Part shown: piece after piece, positions 26,254-34,974 of the stretch | Position numbering within the stretch: position 1 is the stretch's first letter | Layout: each line of letters opens with the position of its first letter | Assembly (NCBI GenBank): GCA_002501655.1 | Contig: DANY01000044.1 | Location: 1 to 38,248, forward strand | Source of the DNA: Methanoculleus sp. UBA303 | Lineage (GTDB): Archaea > Halobacteriota > Methanomicrobia > Methanomicrobiales > Methanoculleaceae | DNA length: 38,248 bases | Reading direction: 5' to 3' | The notes under the pieces: generated by a model | Told to the model about the DNA's origin: nothing | Database searches by the model: none | The model's input: the letters and a program-made list of their open reading frames with translations, nothing else | Made by a program: the position numbers and the translations under genes

Positions 26254-27432
26254 ATGAACTACCGGTTCGCTGGTCGGATGGGGCGGGTCCCGGAATCGTT
26301 CCTCGAGGAGCTCTTCAGGGTCTCGGCGGTTCCCGGGGTGATATCGTTTGCAGGAGGCCTGCCGGGCTCGACCTATATCGACGTCGAGGGTATCCGGGAC
26401 GCGGCACGCGAGGTTTTTTCTGAAGACGGGCCGACGGCGCTTCAGTACACGACGACGGACGGCTACCTGCCGCTCCGTGAGTTCATCGCTGACCGCTACA
26501 AAAGGCGGCTCGGCCTCCCGGCAACCCCTGAGGAGATCCAGATCGTGAACGGCTCGCAGCAGTGCCTCGATCTCATCGCAAAGATCTTCCTCGACCCCGG
26601 GGACGCTGTCGGTATGGAGCGGCCCGGCTACCTCGGCGCGATCGAGGCCTTCTCCCTCTACGAGCCGGTCTTCCATACGGTCCCGCTCGAGGAGGACGGG
26701 CCGGACCTCGCGGCTTTTGCGTCGCTCGTCCGGGAGCGCGCACCAAAGTTCTTCTACGGTATCCCGAACTCGCAGAACCCCTCGGGGAGGACGTATTCGG
26801 AAGGGAAGCGGCGGGGCGTCGCGGAGATCCTTGAGGGGACGGATACGGTCTTCTACGAGGACGATGCCTTCGGGGAACTCTTCTTCGACGGGAAGCCGCG
26901 GCTGCCGGTGAAGCGATACCTCCCTGACCAGACGGTCATGTCGGGATCATTCTCTAAGATCGTCGCTCCGGGGATGCGGATAGGCTGGATATACGCGCCT
27001 GAGGAGGTCCTCCGGGAGTTCAACGTCGCAAAGCAGGCTGCCGACCTCCACTCGAACTTCCTCTGCCAGGTGATCCTGCACCGCTACCTTGCGACCCACG
27101 ATCTCGACGCACATGTCGCCCGGGTCTCTGCGGTCTACGGGCGGCAGTGCCGCCTGATCTGCGACCTCCTTGACGACCTGATGCCGCCGGGGATGACTCA
27201 CACCACCCCCGAGGGAGGGATGTTCATGACGGCGACGCTGCCGGACGGCGTCTCGTCGATGGACGTCTTCCGCGAGGGCGTCTCTGAGGGCGTCGCGGTC
27301 CTCCCCGGGGTGCCGTTCTACGTGGGCGGCGGCGGGGAGGATACGATCCGCCTGAACTTCTCGGCGGCGGGCGAGGAGGAGATCGAGGAGGGGATGCACC
27401 GGCTGGCCCGGGTGGTGCGGAGGCTGGCGTGA
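26254..27432 (+). CDS. PLP-dependent aminotransferase (class I/II, 2-aminoadipate type)
   Basis: A 392-residue fold-type I aminotransferase related to the MocR/LysN/KAT group. It shows GVISFAGGLPGSTYID near residue 27, YTTTDGYLPLREFIADRY near residue 64, GIPNSQNPSGRTYS near residue 168 and the PLP-Lys segment SGSFSKIVAPGMRIGW near residue 230. The amino-acid substrate is probably an aromatic, branched-chain or 2-aminoadipate type and cannot be fixed here. The ATG at 26254 begins MNYRFAGRMGRVPESFL as in relatives. Part of its 3' end is duplicated at 28218-28273. Confidence 0.92.
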   Translation: MNYRFAGRMGRVPESFLEELFRVSAVPGVISFAGGLPGSTYIDVEGIRDAAREVFSEDGPTALQYTTTDGYLPLREFIADRYKRRLGLPATPEEIQIVNGSQQCLDLIAKIFLDPGDAVGMERPGYLGAIEAFSLYEPVFHTVPLEEDGPDLAAFASLVRERAPKFFYGIPNSQNPSGRTYSEGKRRGVAEILEGTDTVFYEDDAFGELFFDGKPRLPVKRYLPDQTVMSGSFSKIVAPGMRIGWIYAPEEVLREFNVAKQAADLHSNFLCQVILHRYLATHDLDAHVARVSAVYGRQCRLICDLLDDLMPPGMTHTTPEGGMFMTATLPDGVSSMDVFREGVSEGVAVLPGVPFYVGGGGEDTIRLNFSAAGEEEIEEGMHRLARVVRRLA

Positions 27433-27447
27433 GGGGCAGGCTGCCCC
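27433..27447 (+). terminator. GC-rich hairpin after the aminotransferase
   Basis: GGGGCAG and CTGCCCC form a perfect seven-base stem around one G, directly after the stop codon. No T tract follows, so it may act in mRNA stability rather than termination. Confidence 0.4.
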
Positions 27448-27525
27448 GGTTCGGCCTCCCGGGCGGCGGTGGCCCCGGACGGGGCACCCTGTGCCCTGCG
27501 GGTGCACGGCGTGAGGGGCGTCGGG

Positions 27526-27533
27526 CTTAATAC
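27526..27533 (+). promoter_or_regulatory. TATA box of tRNA-Leu
   Basis: CTTAATAC lies about 45-50 bases before the mature 5' end of the tRNA, in otherwise GC-rich sequence. Confidence 0.45.
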
Positions 27534-27576
27534 GTTTCGTTGATAATAGTAATGGGTACTCAGGTACTCTTCTTGC

Positions 27577-27661
27577 GCGAGGGTAGCCAAGCCCGGCCAA
27601 AGGCGGTGGACTTAAGATCCACTCCCGCAGGGGTCCGTGGGTTCGAATCCCATCCCTCGCA
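27577..27661 (+). tRNA. tRNA-Leu (anticodon UAA)
   Basis: The acceptor stem GCGAGGG (27577-27583) pairs with CCCTCGC (27654-27660), followed by discriminator A; CCA is not encoded. The anticodon stem GTGGA/TCCAC encloses loop CTTAAGA, with TAA at 27613-27615. A long variable arm (CCCGCAGGGGTCCG) confirms the class II leucine type, and the T loop reads TTCGAAT. No intron. The accessory region starts downstream, as often happens at tRNA genes. Confidence 0.95.
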
Positions 27662-27713
27662 TTCTGGATGCGGGATTACAGGTAATCGAAAAAAATTAAC
27701 ATCCTGCCACGCA

Positions 27714-28097
27714 TTACCGTGCTGCCCGCTTCGGTTCTACCGGAGGATTCTTGATCGTAACCGTAAGCGACTTCGTGTTCTTGCCGCGGACCTCCACTGC
27801 ATACGTTCCCGGCTCCGGGAACGTGTGCGTAAAGAACGAATATGTCTGCGGACCCCCACCCGCAAGCACCTGTTTCGTGTCGACCAGCGAACCGTTGATG
27901 AACAACTTCGCCGTAAAGATCGTATCCCAGTTCGAGGAAGGGACTCCTTCGTTGTCGAACCAGTACCCGATGCTTACCGACACGCCCGGATAGAAGTACG
28001 GATTGCCGCTCTCGTCACGGCCACCGCCCGTACTTCCGCCGGCCGTGGGATTTGCATCTACGGAATTTATTGTTGCTTCCCGGTATGATGGTGACAT
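27714..28097 (-). CDS. single-domain CARDB/Ig-like beta protein
   Basis: A 127-residue protein predicted to form an Ig-like beta sandwich of CARDB type. SIGYWFDNEGVPSSNWDTIFTAKLFINGSLVDT is followed by HTFPEPGTYAVEVRGKNTKSLTVTI, the usual CARDB strand pattern. Unlike most CARDB proteins it has no signal peptide or membrane anchor. GGCGGTGG precedes the ATG by a few bases and TTTTATAG lies just upstream. It points toward the tRNA gene. Function unknown. Confidence 0.7.
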   Translation of the reverse strand: MSPSYREATINSVDANPTAGGSTGGGRDESGNPYFYPGVSVSIGYWFDNEGVPSSNWDTIFTAKLFINGSLVDTKQVLAGGGPQTYSFFTHTFPEPGTYAVEVRGKNTKSLTVTIKNPPVEPKRAAR

Positions 28098-28217
28098 GCC
28101 ACCGCCTCTATAAAATTAGTATAATAAATTTCCTGTGCGGCGGATTGTTGTCGTGGAAGCGGCCCTGGCGGGCGGGGTTTTGTTGAGATGGGGTACCTGT
28201 GAGGGGGCCGGGAAGGC

Positions 28218-28273
28218 TCGCGGTCCTCCCCGGGGTGCTGTTCTCCGTGGGCGGCGGCGGGCGAAGAGGAGAT
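28218..28273 (+). repeat. duplicated 3' fragment of the aminotransferase gene
   Basis: Bases 28218-28261 match 27293-27336 inside the aminotransferase at 42 of 44 positions, in the same orientation. The next 12 bases match 27369-27383 after a 32-33 base deletion between two GGCGGCGGG repeats. The fragment still encodes a piece like VAVLPGVLFSVGGGG but has no gene around it. It directly borders the hsdR remnant. Confidence 0.8.
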
Positions 28274-28277
28274 GCCT

Positions 28278-29044
28278 CTTCCGGGTCGACCTTCCGCTCG
28301 GCCTCGACGACACCCCTTGCCACCTCAAGAATCGCTTTCAGGAACTCCAGGCTGGAGATGAATCCCTGTCGTGTCGTTCTCTGACCTTCTCCAGTCGCTC
28401 GTCCGGTTCAATGAATGTCAGATTGTTTGCGTGCTTGCGGAGGCGGTCGAGCAGTCTCTCCTCGGCGTCTTTATCGCGGGCGTGGACTTTCCATCTGGGC
28501 GGGTCGCTGGATTGGCTGATCATCACGATAGCGCTTGCTTCAGGATCGATCAACTCGTCCATCACCCGCTTGTAGAGGACGCAGCACTCGCGGTCGAAGG
28601 TCACCACCCGGGCCTTGAAGCCGTTCGGTTCCACCCGGGTCCGGTAGTGTTCGACGATGTGGTTCACCACGGCGCGGACCCGCCCGGGGGTCTTCACGAG
28701 CACTGCCATCTTCGCTGCCCGTCTGGCGAGGTCGTCGCGGTCCTGCTCATTCAAGGAGCCGGTGATCTCCCGGTAGGCCTCGTCGGCCCGGTCGGGCCCG
28801 GCAGCGATCTCGGGATTCAGGCGGACGAGGGCTTCCCGCAGCCACGCTTTCACCGTCACGTCGCCCCAGCGGCGCGGGACTTCCGCAGGGGGCACGTAGT
28901 TCTAACTGGCTGGGGGATGTCGTCGCCCGGGGATGTAGCCCAGCCGGGAGGGGCTTCCCGCACGGTCAGCCGGTCGGCCCGCCGCTTCTGGATGACGGCA
29001 TCGAGGATCAGCTGCTCGACGGTGCTGGATTCGGTGAAGGTCAT
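28278..29044 (-). pseudogene. hsdR: type I restriction enzyme R subunit, decayed
   Basis: Pieces of HsdR are spread over three frames. The start MTFTESSTVEQLILDAV (from 29044) is standard. Near 28900 a frameshift moves to VPRRWGDVTVKAWLREALVRLNPEIAA. A large deletion near 28780 then joins it to the helicase segment RRAAKMAVLVKTPGRVRAVVNHIVEHY. A second deletion near 28460 joins ERLLDR to the C-terminal RKHANNLTFIEPDERLEKVRERHDRD. One missing T near 28368 shifts to SSLEFLKAILEVARGVVEAE. Walker A, DEAH and nuclease motifs are gone. The ATG overlaps the stop of the AlbA_2 gene (ATGA), the old operon junction. Confidence 0.85.
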
Positions 29045-30417
29045 TCCAGCACCTCCCAGCGGCCGCCCCGGGCAGGGCCGATGCGGCGGAGCCGGCCGTC
29101 TCTACGCAGGTTGGCGATCTGCTTTTCGACCGCCCTCTGGGTGATTCCGAGCCTTTCTGCGATTACTCTTGCCGCCAGATCGGGTTCGGCCTTCAGGAAT
29201 GCAAGGATTTTCTCCGAACTTTTCTCCGAACTCTTCTCCGAACTTTTCTCCGAACTTTTCTCCTCCTTTCGGTGAATTGTCGCGGTGAAGAGGCACCCCT
29301 CTCGATCGTCGGTGAAGTCGATCTCAGGCCAGTCTTCGAGCGCCCGCTTGATGCCGGAGCCGAGGCCGCGGTATGGCAACAGCCCTTTTGCGACGTACGA
29401 TGCAAGGATCGGATTCCTGATATTCGAGTTGCCAGCCCGGATCTTTGCCACCGTCAGGTTGTTCGGGAGGTGGCCGGGGCTGATGATCTCGATACGATTA
29501 TCGAAGATGAACAGCCGGATAGGTGCACTGATCAGATAATCCCGGTGCACCAGAGCATTGACCAGGAGCTCCTCAAAGACCACCAGCGGGATCTCCGGGA
29601 CCCCCGGTGCATTGACCCCTTTACCCCCCTGGACCTTCCGCAGATTGCGCATGATAAAGGCCATGGCGCCTTCGAAAACCTCAGGGAGTATCCCGGAGAA
29701 ATCCTCGGTGTCAAGATATTCGCTTACGTGGATGGCATTGCTGGGATAGCGGATGGCCTTGATGATGAACTGCGGTTTGATCCACTCGGGCTTCTCAGCA
29801 AAAAGGAGCACCCCGGCCAGGTTCAGCATGCCGTCATCCGTAGCCAGATTCATGTTCCGCAGAAGTGTTATCATTTCTTCTGGTGAATCCGGGTAGGGCT
29901 GGTTATAGGTATCCCGCAGGAAATCCCGGAAGCGCAGCCTGTCCAGTTTGTCGACGCCTGCTTTGGTCGGCAGCTCGTCGGCATGGAAGATATCGACGCT
30001 CTGGAAGAGGCGGCGGAGTTCTTCCCTGGAGTTCACCCGCCGTTTGTCCGCCCCGTTTTTGAGCCAGATCACACCGTTCTTATCAAAGTATGGCTTATCC
30101 TGCCCCTTTGGAACGGTGAGTACAATGACGATGCGGTCCTCCTCCACCTGGATGTTCTCTGTCCGCACCGTCAACGGGCTCTTCACGTGCTGAGAGGCCG
30201 CATTGCTGATGAGCTGATTGATCCTGCTCACATCCATGCGCGACAGACCCGGTATAGAACCGTCATCTGCCACACCAAGAAAGAGCACACCCCCTTCGGC
30301 GTTGGCAAATGCCGCCATCTCTGCAGCAAGGGCATCGGCATTGGTGACGTCGCGCTTGAACTGGCGGCGGCTGTCTTCGCCAGCGGCGAGTAGTGTCTGG
30401 AAGGTATCAGGGATCAT
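29041..30417 (-). CDS. AlbA_2/HATPase_c_4 ATP-binding regulator-like protein
   Basis: A 458-residue protein of the Schlafen-AlbA_2 group often found inside type I restriction operons. Residues 10-130 are the AlbA_2 domain (SRRQFKRDV, FANAEGGVLFLGVADDG). Residues 250-370 form the HATPase_c_4 part (LVNALVHRDYLISAPIRLFIF, GLGSGIKRALED). After a (KSSE)4 linker near residue 388, a C-terminal winged helix follows (AERLGITQRAVEKQIANLRRDGRL). It lies 63 bases after gajB and overlaps hsdR. It may regulate the defence genes; that role is inference. GAGG precedes the ATG. Confidence 0.88.
   Translation of the reverse strand: MIPDTFQTLLAAGEDSRRQFKRDVTNADALAAEMAAFANAEGGVLFLGVADDGSIPGLSRMDVSRINQLISNAASQHVKSPLTVRTENIQVEEDRIVIVLTVPKGQDKPYFDKNGVIWLKNGADKRRVNSREELRRLFQSVDIFHADELPTKAGVDKLDRLRFRDFLRDTYNQPYPDSPEEMITLLRNMNLATDDGMLNLAGVLLFAEKPEWIKPQFIIKAIRYPSNAIHVSEYLDTEDFSGILPEVFEGAMAFIMRNLRKVQGGKGVNAPGVPEIPLVVFEELLVNALVHRDYLISAPIRLFIFDNRIEIISPGHLPNNLTVAKIRAGNSNIRNPILASYVAKGLLPYRGLGSGIKRALEDWPEIDFTDDREGCLFTATIHRKEEKSSEKSSEKSSEKSSEKILAFLKAEPDLAARVIAERLGITQRAVEKQIANLRRDGRLRRIGPARGGRWEVLE
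29210..29257 (-). repeat. four tandem 12-base units encoding KSSE
   Basis: The plus strand holds four consecutive copies of TTCTCCGAACTT, with one C/T difference, inside the AlbA_2 gene. Each copy encodes one four-residue unit of the linker, so gain or loss keeps the frame. Confidence 0.9.
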
Positions 30418-30480
30418 GGGGGTGCCTCGTTGCGGAGAGAGAGACTGGTCTGGCTCTTCGTTGCCGGATCAGGGTGAGGG

Positions 30481-32406
30481 TCATGCTATCTCCTCTCTAC
30501 CCATAATCAATCCTGGTACAGAACGAATCTCCCATCCATTATCCTTCAATTCTTTTTTGTGTCCAGCAACACTTGATGTCTGGCATGCGAAGGCTAATAG
30601 GTACTTTGGACGACTAAAGGCAACGTGAGCAATTTTAAGGTTCTCTTTGTGACGTTCCTTCCCTAATTCGCTCGGATTTCGTTTGCCCTTCAGGAAGTTA
30701 ATCAATCGCTTTGCATCTGTTTGCCCGTAGTAATCTGTTTCTAAGTATAGCGTTGCAGCATGAGTTTCGCCTTTAACAGAGTGAACTGTTCCGACATTTA
30801 CTATAATTCCGCTATCTGAGATGAACTGGTTGATCGGTTCTTTTGTATCAGGTTGGTTTGCGAAGTCGATCATGTCACAGATCAGGAAAGTCGCTTTTTC
30901 CCCATTTATTGGCCATATGGATGTCAAAGCTGCTTTGATAGAGTCTCTGAATTCGATAGCATCAAGGTGTGAGCCGAGAGCCTGGAGATAACTGCATGCG
31001 ATTTGTGAACGGAACTCATTATAGCCCTCTTCATCCTGGCATTTCCAGTGGATCTTAACAGTATGTGAGGTATAAGACCGGTTGGATTCTTCTGTTTTAA
31101 TCCCTGCATCATTAAGAGCGTGAGCGATGCCTTGTAGAATGATCTCAGAAAAACATTTCACGCATTCCAGCTTCGCTATTTGGATTGCGTACGCGGTATA
31201 AGAGATCAGGTTAGAAAATTGCTTGCTGGATGATTTCTGAAACCCAGTGAATTGAGGAAAGTATGTTGGAATGCACAATTTTTCTTTAGCGGTATTATCC
31301 TTCCCTACCCATCCGATTGCATAATACGTGTCTTCAGATAACTCAAATGAATGGATCAGTTCGACAAAAGCACGAATTACTTGGTGCTCCTCTCCGGGTA
31401 AAAAAGCGATGATCTGTGGTGGATAAGAATTCCGTGATTGGCAAGCTCTTAGAGAAATATCGTCCTGAAGTCGTACCGAACTTAATATTCTCGAAATGGT
31501 ATCGCCGTAGCGTTGGGTATCCGAGAAGTGGAGCGGGGATTTCGGCGACCAGACCATATTGCTCCCCGTAGTTGGACCAAAAATGGCCTGATTGGGATCA
31601 CCTATGCGCTGAAGCACAAGTTTGTCTGGTTGAAAAAGGGTGTCTAATACGCGGAACTGATGCTCGTATGTATCTTGAGCCTCGTCAAGGAAAACCATGC
31701 AAAAACGATCCTGGAATGCCTGACGAATTGCTGGAACAAAATTGAGATATCTTAACGCGATAGAATATGCGTCATTATAACTGAGAAAACCCCTCTCCAG
31801 TACTTCCTTTCGAATCCCATTTATTCTCTGATATGTGGACGTATCTTCACCAAGTTTACTTATTGGTTCATCTAGACTTTTCCCAACCTTCAGTGTTTTT
31901 GGGTGGAGCCAGTAATTCCCGAGGGTGCTTATTCCACCTTTATGTTCCATCCAACCCCTGAGTTTATAGTCTTTAGAGTAAAGCCTCTCAAGTTCCGAGA
32001 AAAAACGGTCATTGTCAATTGCAACTATTGGCTTTTGGAATTCAGATCTATAACCTGGCATTGCCAAAAATTGATCCACGAAACCCTGTATCGTCCCGAA
32101 AAAGTTTGGGTATCGAAATAACGCATCAGCAGCTGCATGATCTGCTTGTTGCTTAATTTCATCAATTGCTACATTAGTGTGTGTTAAGACACAGATGCCG
32201 CGATCATCCTCAAACGGCATTTTTTTGGCCAATATTAAAATTTTTGCAAGTAACGCAGTTGTTTTACCGCTCCCCGGGCAGGCAATGACATCGCGCGACT
32301 CCACGCAACGAATGAAGGCCCTGCGCTCCCCATCGAAGGATTGCCCTGCCGGAAGCAGCAGTTTCTCCGCATAGGCAATATCACTTTCAGTTATCTCAAT
32401 GGTCAT
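30481..32406 (-). CDS. gajB: Gabija GajB, UvrD-like helicase
   Basis: A superfamily 1 helicase of 641 residues, the partner of the OLD-type nuclease GajA in the Gabija anti-phage system. Motifs in order: Walker A ACPGSGKTT at 42-50, LTHTNVA near 75, Walker B LDEAQD at 240-245, GDPNQAIFG at 269-277, VGTVHSVKGETHAATLYLE near 562, and HVAFSRPKYLLAF near 613. The ATG at 32406 follows GGGAGG by six bases and overlaps gajA by 11 bases, so the two are coupled. The gene is AT-rich compared with its surroundings. In studied systems GajB acts with GajA when phage alters nucleotide pools. Confidence 0.88.
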   Translation of the reverse strand: MTIEITESDIAYAEKLLLPAGQSFDGERRAFIRCVESRDVIACPGSGKTTALLAKILILAKKMPFEDDRGICVLTHTNVAIDEIKQQADHAAADALFRYPNFFGTIQGFVDQFLAMPGYRSEFQKPIVAIDNDRFFSELERLYSKDYKLRGWMEHKGGISTLGNYWLHPKTLKVGKSLDEPISKLGEDTSTYQRINGIRKEVLERGFLSYNDAYSIALRYLNFVPAIRQAFQDRFCMVFLDEAQDTYEHQFRVLDTLFQPDKLVLQRIGDPNQAIFGPTTGSNMVWSPKSPLHFSDTQRYGDTISRILSSVRLQDDISLRACQSRNSYPPQIIAFLPGEEHQVIRAFVELIHSFELSEDTYYAIGWVGKDNTAKEKLCIPTYFPQFTGFQKSSSKQFSNLISYTAYAIQIAKLECVKCFSEIILQGIAHALNDAGIKTEESNRSYTSHTVKIHWKCQDEEGYNEFRSQIACSYLQALGSHLDAIEFRDSIKAALTSIWPINGEKATFLICDMIDFANQPDTKEPINQFISDSGIIVNVGTVHSVKGETHAATLYLETDYYGQTDAKRLINFLKGKRNPSELGKERHKENLKIAHVAFSRPKYLLAFACQTSSVAGHKKELKDNGWEIRSVPGLIMGREEIA

Positions 32407-34315
32407 AGGGAGCCTCCCGCGGCTCGGTAACATGATAAATAGCATCGAGAAGATATTGGAGAGTGCAGGCCGCCTGCAAATCAGACTTAACTAATTTAAC
32501 TGCTTCCTCGACTGCAGTTTTATCATCTAAGACCTGTGCGAAGACTTGGGCGGTTATGGCCTTGGATATTTTTGTGTCAAGCATTTGTTTTTTATAGATC
32601 TCAAAGGCAATTTTCTCATCTCTTCGAGAATCACTACCCCAGGCCTCTAACCATTCATTAAAATTAGACTGAACTGTTTTAGCGACTTCGTTGGACTTGC
32701 TCTCTTGGGGCACACCACTCTGTGAGTTCGCTATTTTTTCTGCCCACAGTATCGACCGATAGAAATCAGCACGAAACTGCGACGAAAGAGCAAGTTCGTA
32801 TTCTAAAGTCCAGTTTGGTGAGATAAACACTTTGATCTCTTTATTCTTAAATCGCGAAAGACTACGAATTCGGTCTGATTTTGCTAATTCAATCTCCCTT
32901 TCGGTCTGCTCTTTCTTTTGGTCTTTCTTAAGTAATTCATTGTACTCAAGAGGTTTCACATCCATGTCAGTGATGAGGGCAACCTTGATCCCCGTTAATT
33001 CGTCATCCCGACGACGGAAAATTTCCACGAAATGCGAGAATGCTGTACCGCCAACGTTGACAATAGAAACACCGTAGCGGTGCAGTGGTCGATCAATAAT
33101 CTTGGCGATAGTGGGGATCAGCAAATTCTCAGCATCACCTTCTACGAGCAACACACCCCTAGCGAAAAAGAGGTTTGCCTTGGTCGCGTCCAAGAATCGA
33201 TGGAGATAACCGTAATTCTTTGCCTCAAGATTTGTGTAATTACTCCCCATCGGGAATGCTTTGCTGTCCTTGCAGAGGATTAGATTCTCAAGCGGAATGC
33301 TTGATCCCGTTGTGGTGCTGTGGGTGGTAAGGATATACTGGCCCGCTGTGGATTTTTCCTTGAGGTAGTGAATCAGGCGAAGTTGGGCCTGTGGGTGTAA
33401 ATGGGCTTCTAATTCCTCGATTAAGGCAAGTTTCAGGCAAGCATTCTCTTCAGATTGTAATAGCAACAACTCTGTCGCCATAAACAGGAGGTTAGCCGCC
33501 CCAAGGCCGGAAGGGTTTACGTCGAGTGATAGAGAGAGACGCTGAAGAATATCAAATAAATCACTTCCGGAAACAGTGACAGAAGGCGAAGGGAGTTCGT
33601 TTTGCGGGAAAAAGGCTTCAACATAGGAATTCAGCAGTTTCATCAGTTCGCTGGCATCGGAACCATCCTCTTTATGCTTAAAGTAATCCTCGATGGCTGC
33701 ATTTGCATCGTCAAAGATGGTCTCCAGATCATGCCTGTTAGTACCATCTTTTTGGAAGAGTTTATGTGCCTTCAGGATTTGGGCAAATCGTGAGCGCCTT
33801 CCTGGAGTTAACTCCACATCGGCATCGCGTAGAGGCTTAAGATACGTGGTGCGCAAGAGCGATCGTGCATCACCATCTATAGGCGTCCCAACTGAATCTT
33901 GACCCGCTCGCAAGTCGGTAATGATTCGGCTTCCCTTGTTCCGTGCGGTATAACAAACTTTAAGGACATAACGCTTGACGCCGTCAACATCCTCATTGCC
34001 AAGCCATTCTAGGAATCGCCCTGCTTCCTGATCTGTAAACCCGCGGAAAATGCACTCGATTTTTAATTCTTCCGCCCGATGTTCGTCTTCTACATGAAAG
34101 TCGGATTCATCCAAGTGGATCCACTCTCTGCTCTGGGTTCCTAAGGTGTATCGAATTGCATCAACAATCGCCGTTTTACCTGAGTCATTCTCACCGATGA
34201 GGACATTCATTCCTTCATGGAACTGGATGGCTACTCCGGGTAGTGAACTCTCAATTGACTCACCATTAATCCCATATTTTCTGAAATTCCAAAGTTTCAG
34301 TTCCGAAAGATACAT
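32396..34315 (-). CDS. gajA: Gabija GajA, OLD-family ATPase-TOPRIM nuclease
   Basis: A 639-residue overcoming-lysogenization-defect (OLD) family nuclease. The ABC-type ATPase spans both ends of the first 370 residues: Walker A GENDSGKT at 41-48, signature-like GLGAANLLFMA at 270-280, Walker B LALIEELEAHLHP at 296-308, and the switch His332 in TTHST. The TOPRIM nuclease follows: VLLVEGDAEN with Glu392, then ITDMDV with Asp450 and Asp452, then LEYELAL with Glu505. All expected catalytic residues are present. The ATG at 34315 (MYLSELKLWNFRKYG) has AGGT upstream. In known systems GajA nicks DNA when nucleotide triphosphates fall. Confidence 0.88.
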   Translation of the reverse strand: MYLSELKLWNFRKYGINGESIESSLPGVAIQFHEGMNVLIGENDSGKTAIVDAIRYTLGTQSREWIHLDESDFHVEDEHRAEELKIECIFRGFTDQEAGRFLEWLGNEDVDGVKRYVLKVCYTARNKGSRIITDLRAGQDSVGTPIDGDARSLLRTTYLKPLRDADVELTPGRRSRFAQILKAHKLFQKDGTNRHDLETIFDDANAAIEDYFKHKEDGSDASELMKLLNSYVEAFFPQNELPSPSVTVSGSDLFDILQRLSLSLDVNPSGLGAANLLFMATELLLLQSEENACLKLALIEELEAHLHPQAQLRLIHYLKEKSTAGQYILTTHSTTTGSSIPLENLILCKDSKAFPMGSNYTNLEAKNYGYLHRFLDATKANLFFARGVLLVEGDAENLLIPTIAKIIDRPLHRYGVSIVNVGGTAFSHFVEIFRRRDDELTGIKVALITDMDVKPLEYNELLKKDQKKEQTEREIELAKSDRIRSLSRFKNKEIKVFISPNWTLEYELALSSQFRADFYRSILWAEKIANSQSGVPQESKSNEVAKTVQSNFNEWLEAWGSDSRRDEKIAFEIYKKQMLDTKISKAITAQVFAQVLDDKTAVEEAVKLVKSDLQAACTLQYLLDAIYHVTEPREAPYDH

Positions 34316-34384
34316 GTTACCTGCCTGTTTTGAGAAAAGTCGGGTATCCAACTGCGGCATCCGGCCGAATACCTGCATTGAAAG

Positions 34385-34585
34385 TCATTTATCTCGGTGT
34401 TGTTCAGCATAGTGAAGGTCATTCTTTCTTGCACCTCCTAGTGATCCTTGGAGGGCCAGAGTCGTTGCAGATGGCTTGGCATCATCCAACTTTCGAGATG
34501 TTTTTCTGATTGCCCTTTCTCTACGCCTCTGTTTCGGATGGGGATCTCTGCGAAGTGCGGTTGTATGGATTGGTTGCTCAAACAA
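34385..34585 (-). CDS. possible small basic protein upstream of gajA
   Basis: A frame of 66 residues from a TTG start, rich in Arg and Lys (HPKQRRRERAIRKTSRKL). The frame is open upstream to 34687 and would then add a Cys cluster reading CFGCAWCANADGLGC, but no ATG is available. Several frames on both strands are open here, so coding is doubtful. I do not recognise a family. The rest of 34316-34974 is AT-rich with no supported gene. One weak inverted repeat is visible (GATGGTC near 34838 and GACCATC near 34861). Confidence 0.2.
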   Translation of the reverse strand: MFEQPIHTTALRRDPHPKQRRRERAIRKTSRKLDDAKPSATTLALQGSLGGARKNDLHYAEQHRDK

Positions 34586-34974
34586 GGTGCAACCCAGCCC
34601 GTCGGCATTAGCACACCAAGCACAGCCAAAACAGGTAATTCTAGAAAACTGCCCCTCCGCCTGAGTGAAAAGGAAAGATCTTCTATTTTACATGCCAGAC
34701 CCATTCAAGTGTTCTTTATACCCTTCATAGTATTACTTTTGCGATTCTATCGCCCGAGGCTCTTTTAAGAATTAGAGACTAAAGCCTATTCTAGATCTAT
34801 AAATGGGCAACCTATCACGGGATTTTTTTTCACATGAGATGGTCCTATAGAATATGTGAGACCATCGCCTATGAGGGGGCCTAACATGCGGTTAGATAAT
34901 AGGGACTGCCGTTTGCGCGCTATGTATGGTGGTGTTCTGAGACGATATGCAAAATGGAGGAGATGTAGTAGAGG

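Noticed and set aside
31809..31820. TTCGAATCCCAT in gajB, identical to 12 bases of the tRNA-Leu T arm, as a possible attachment site
   Set aside because: It lies inside an intact coding motif region of gajB, is only 12 bases and excludes the tRNA 3' end. Chance match is more likely.
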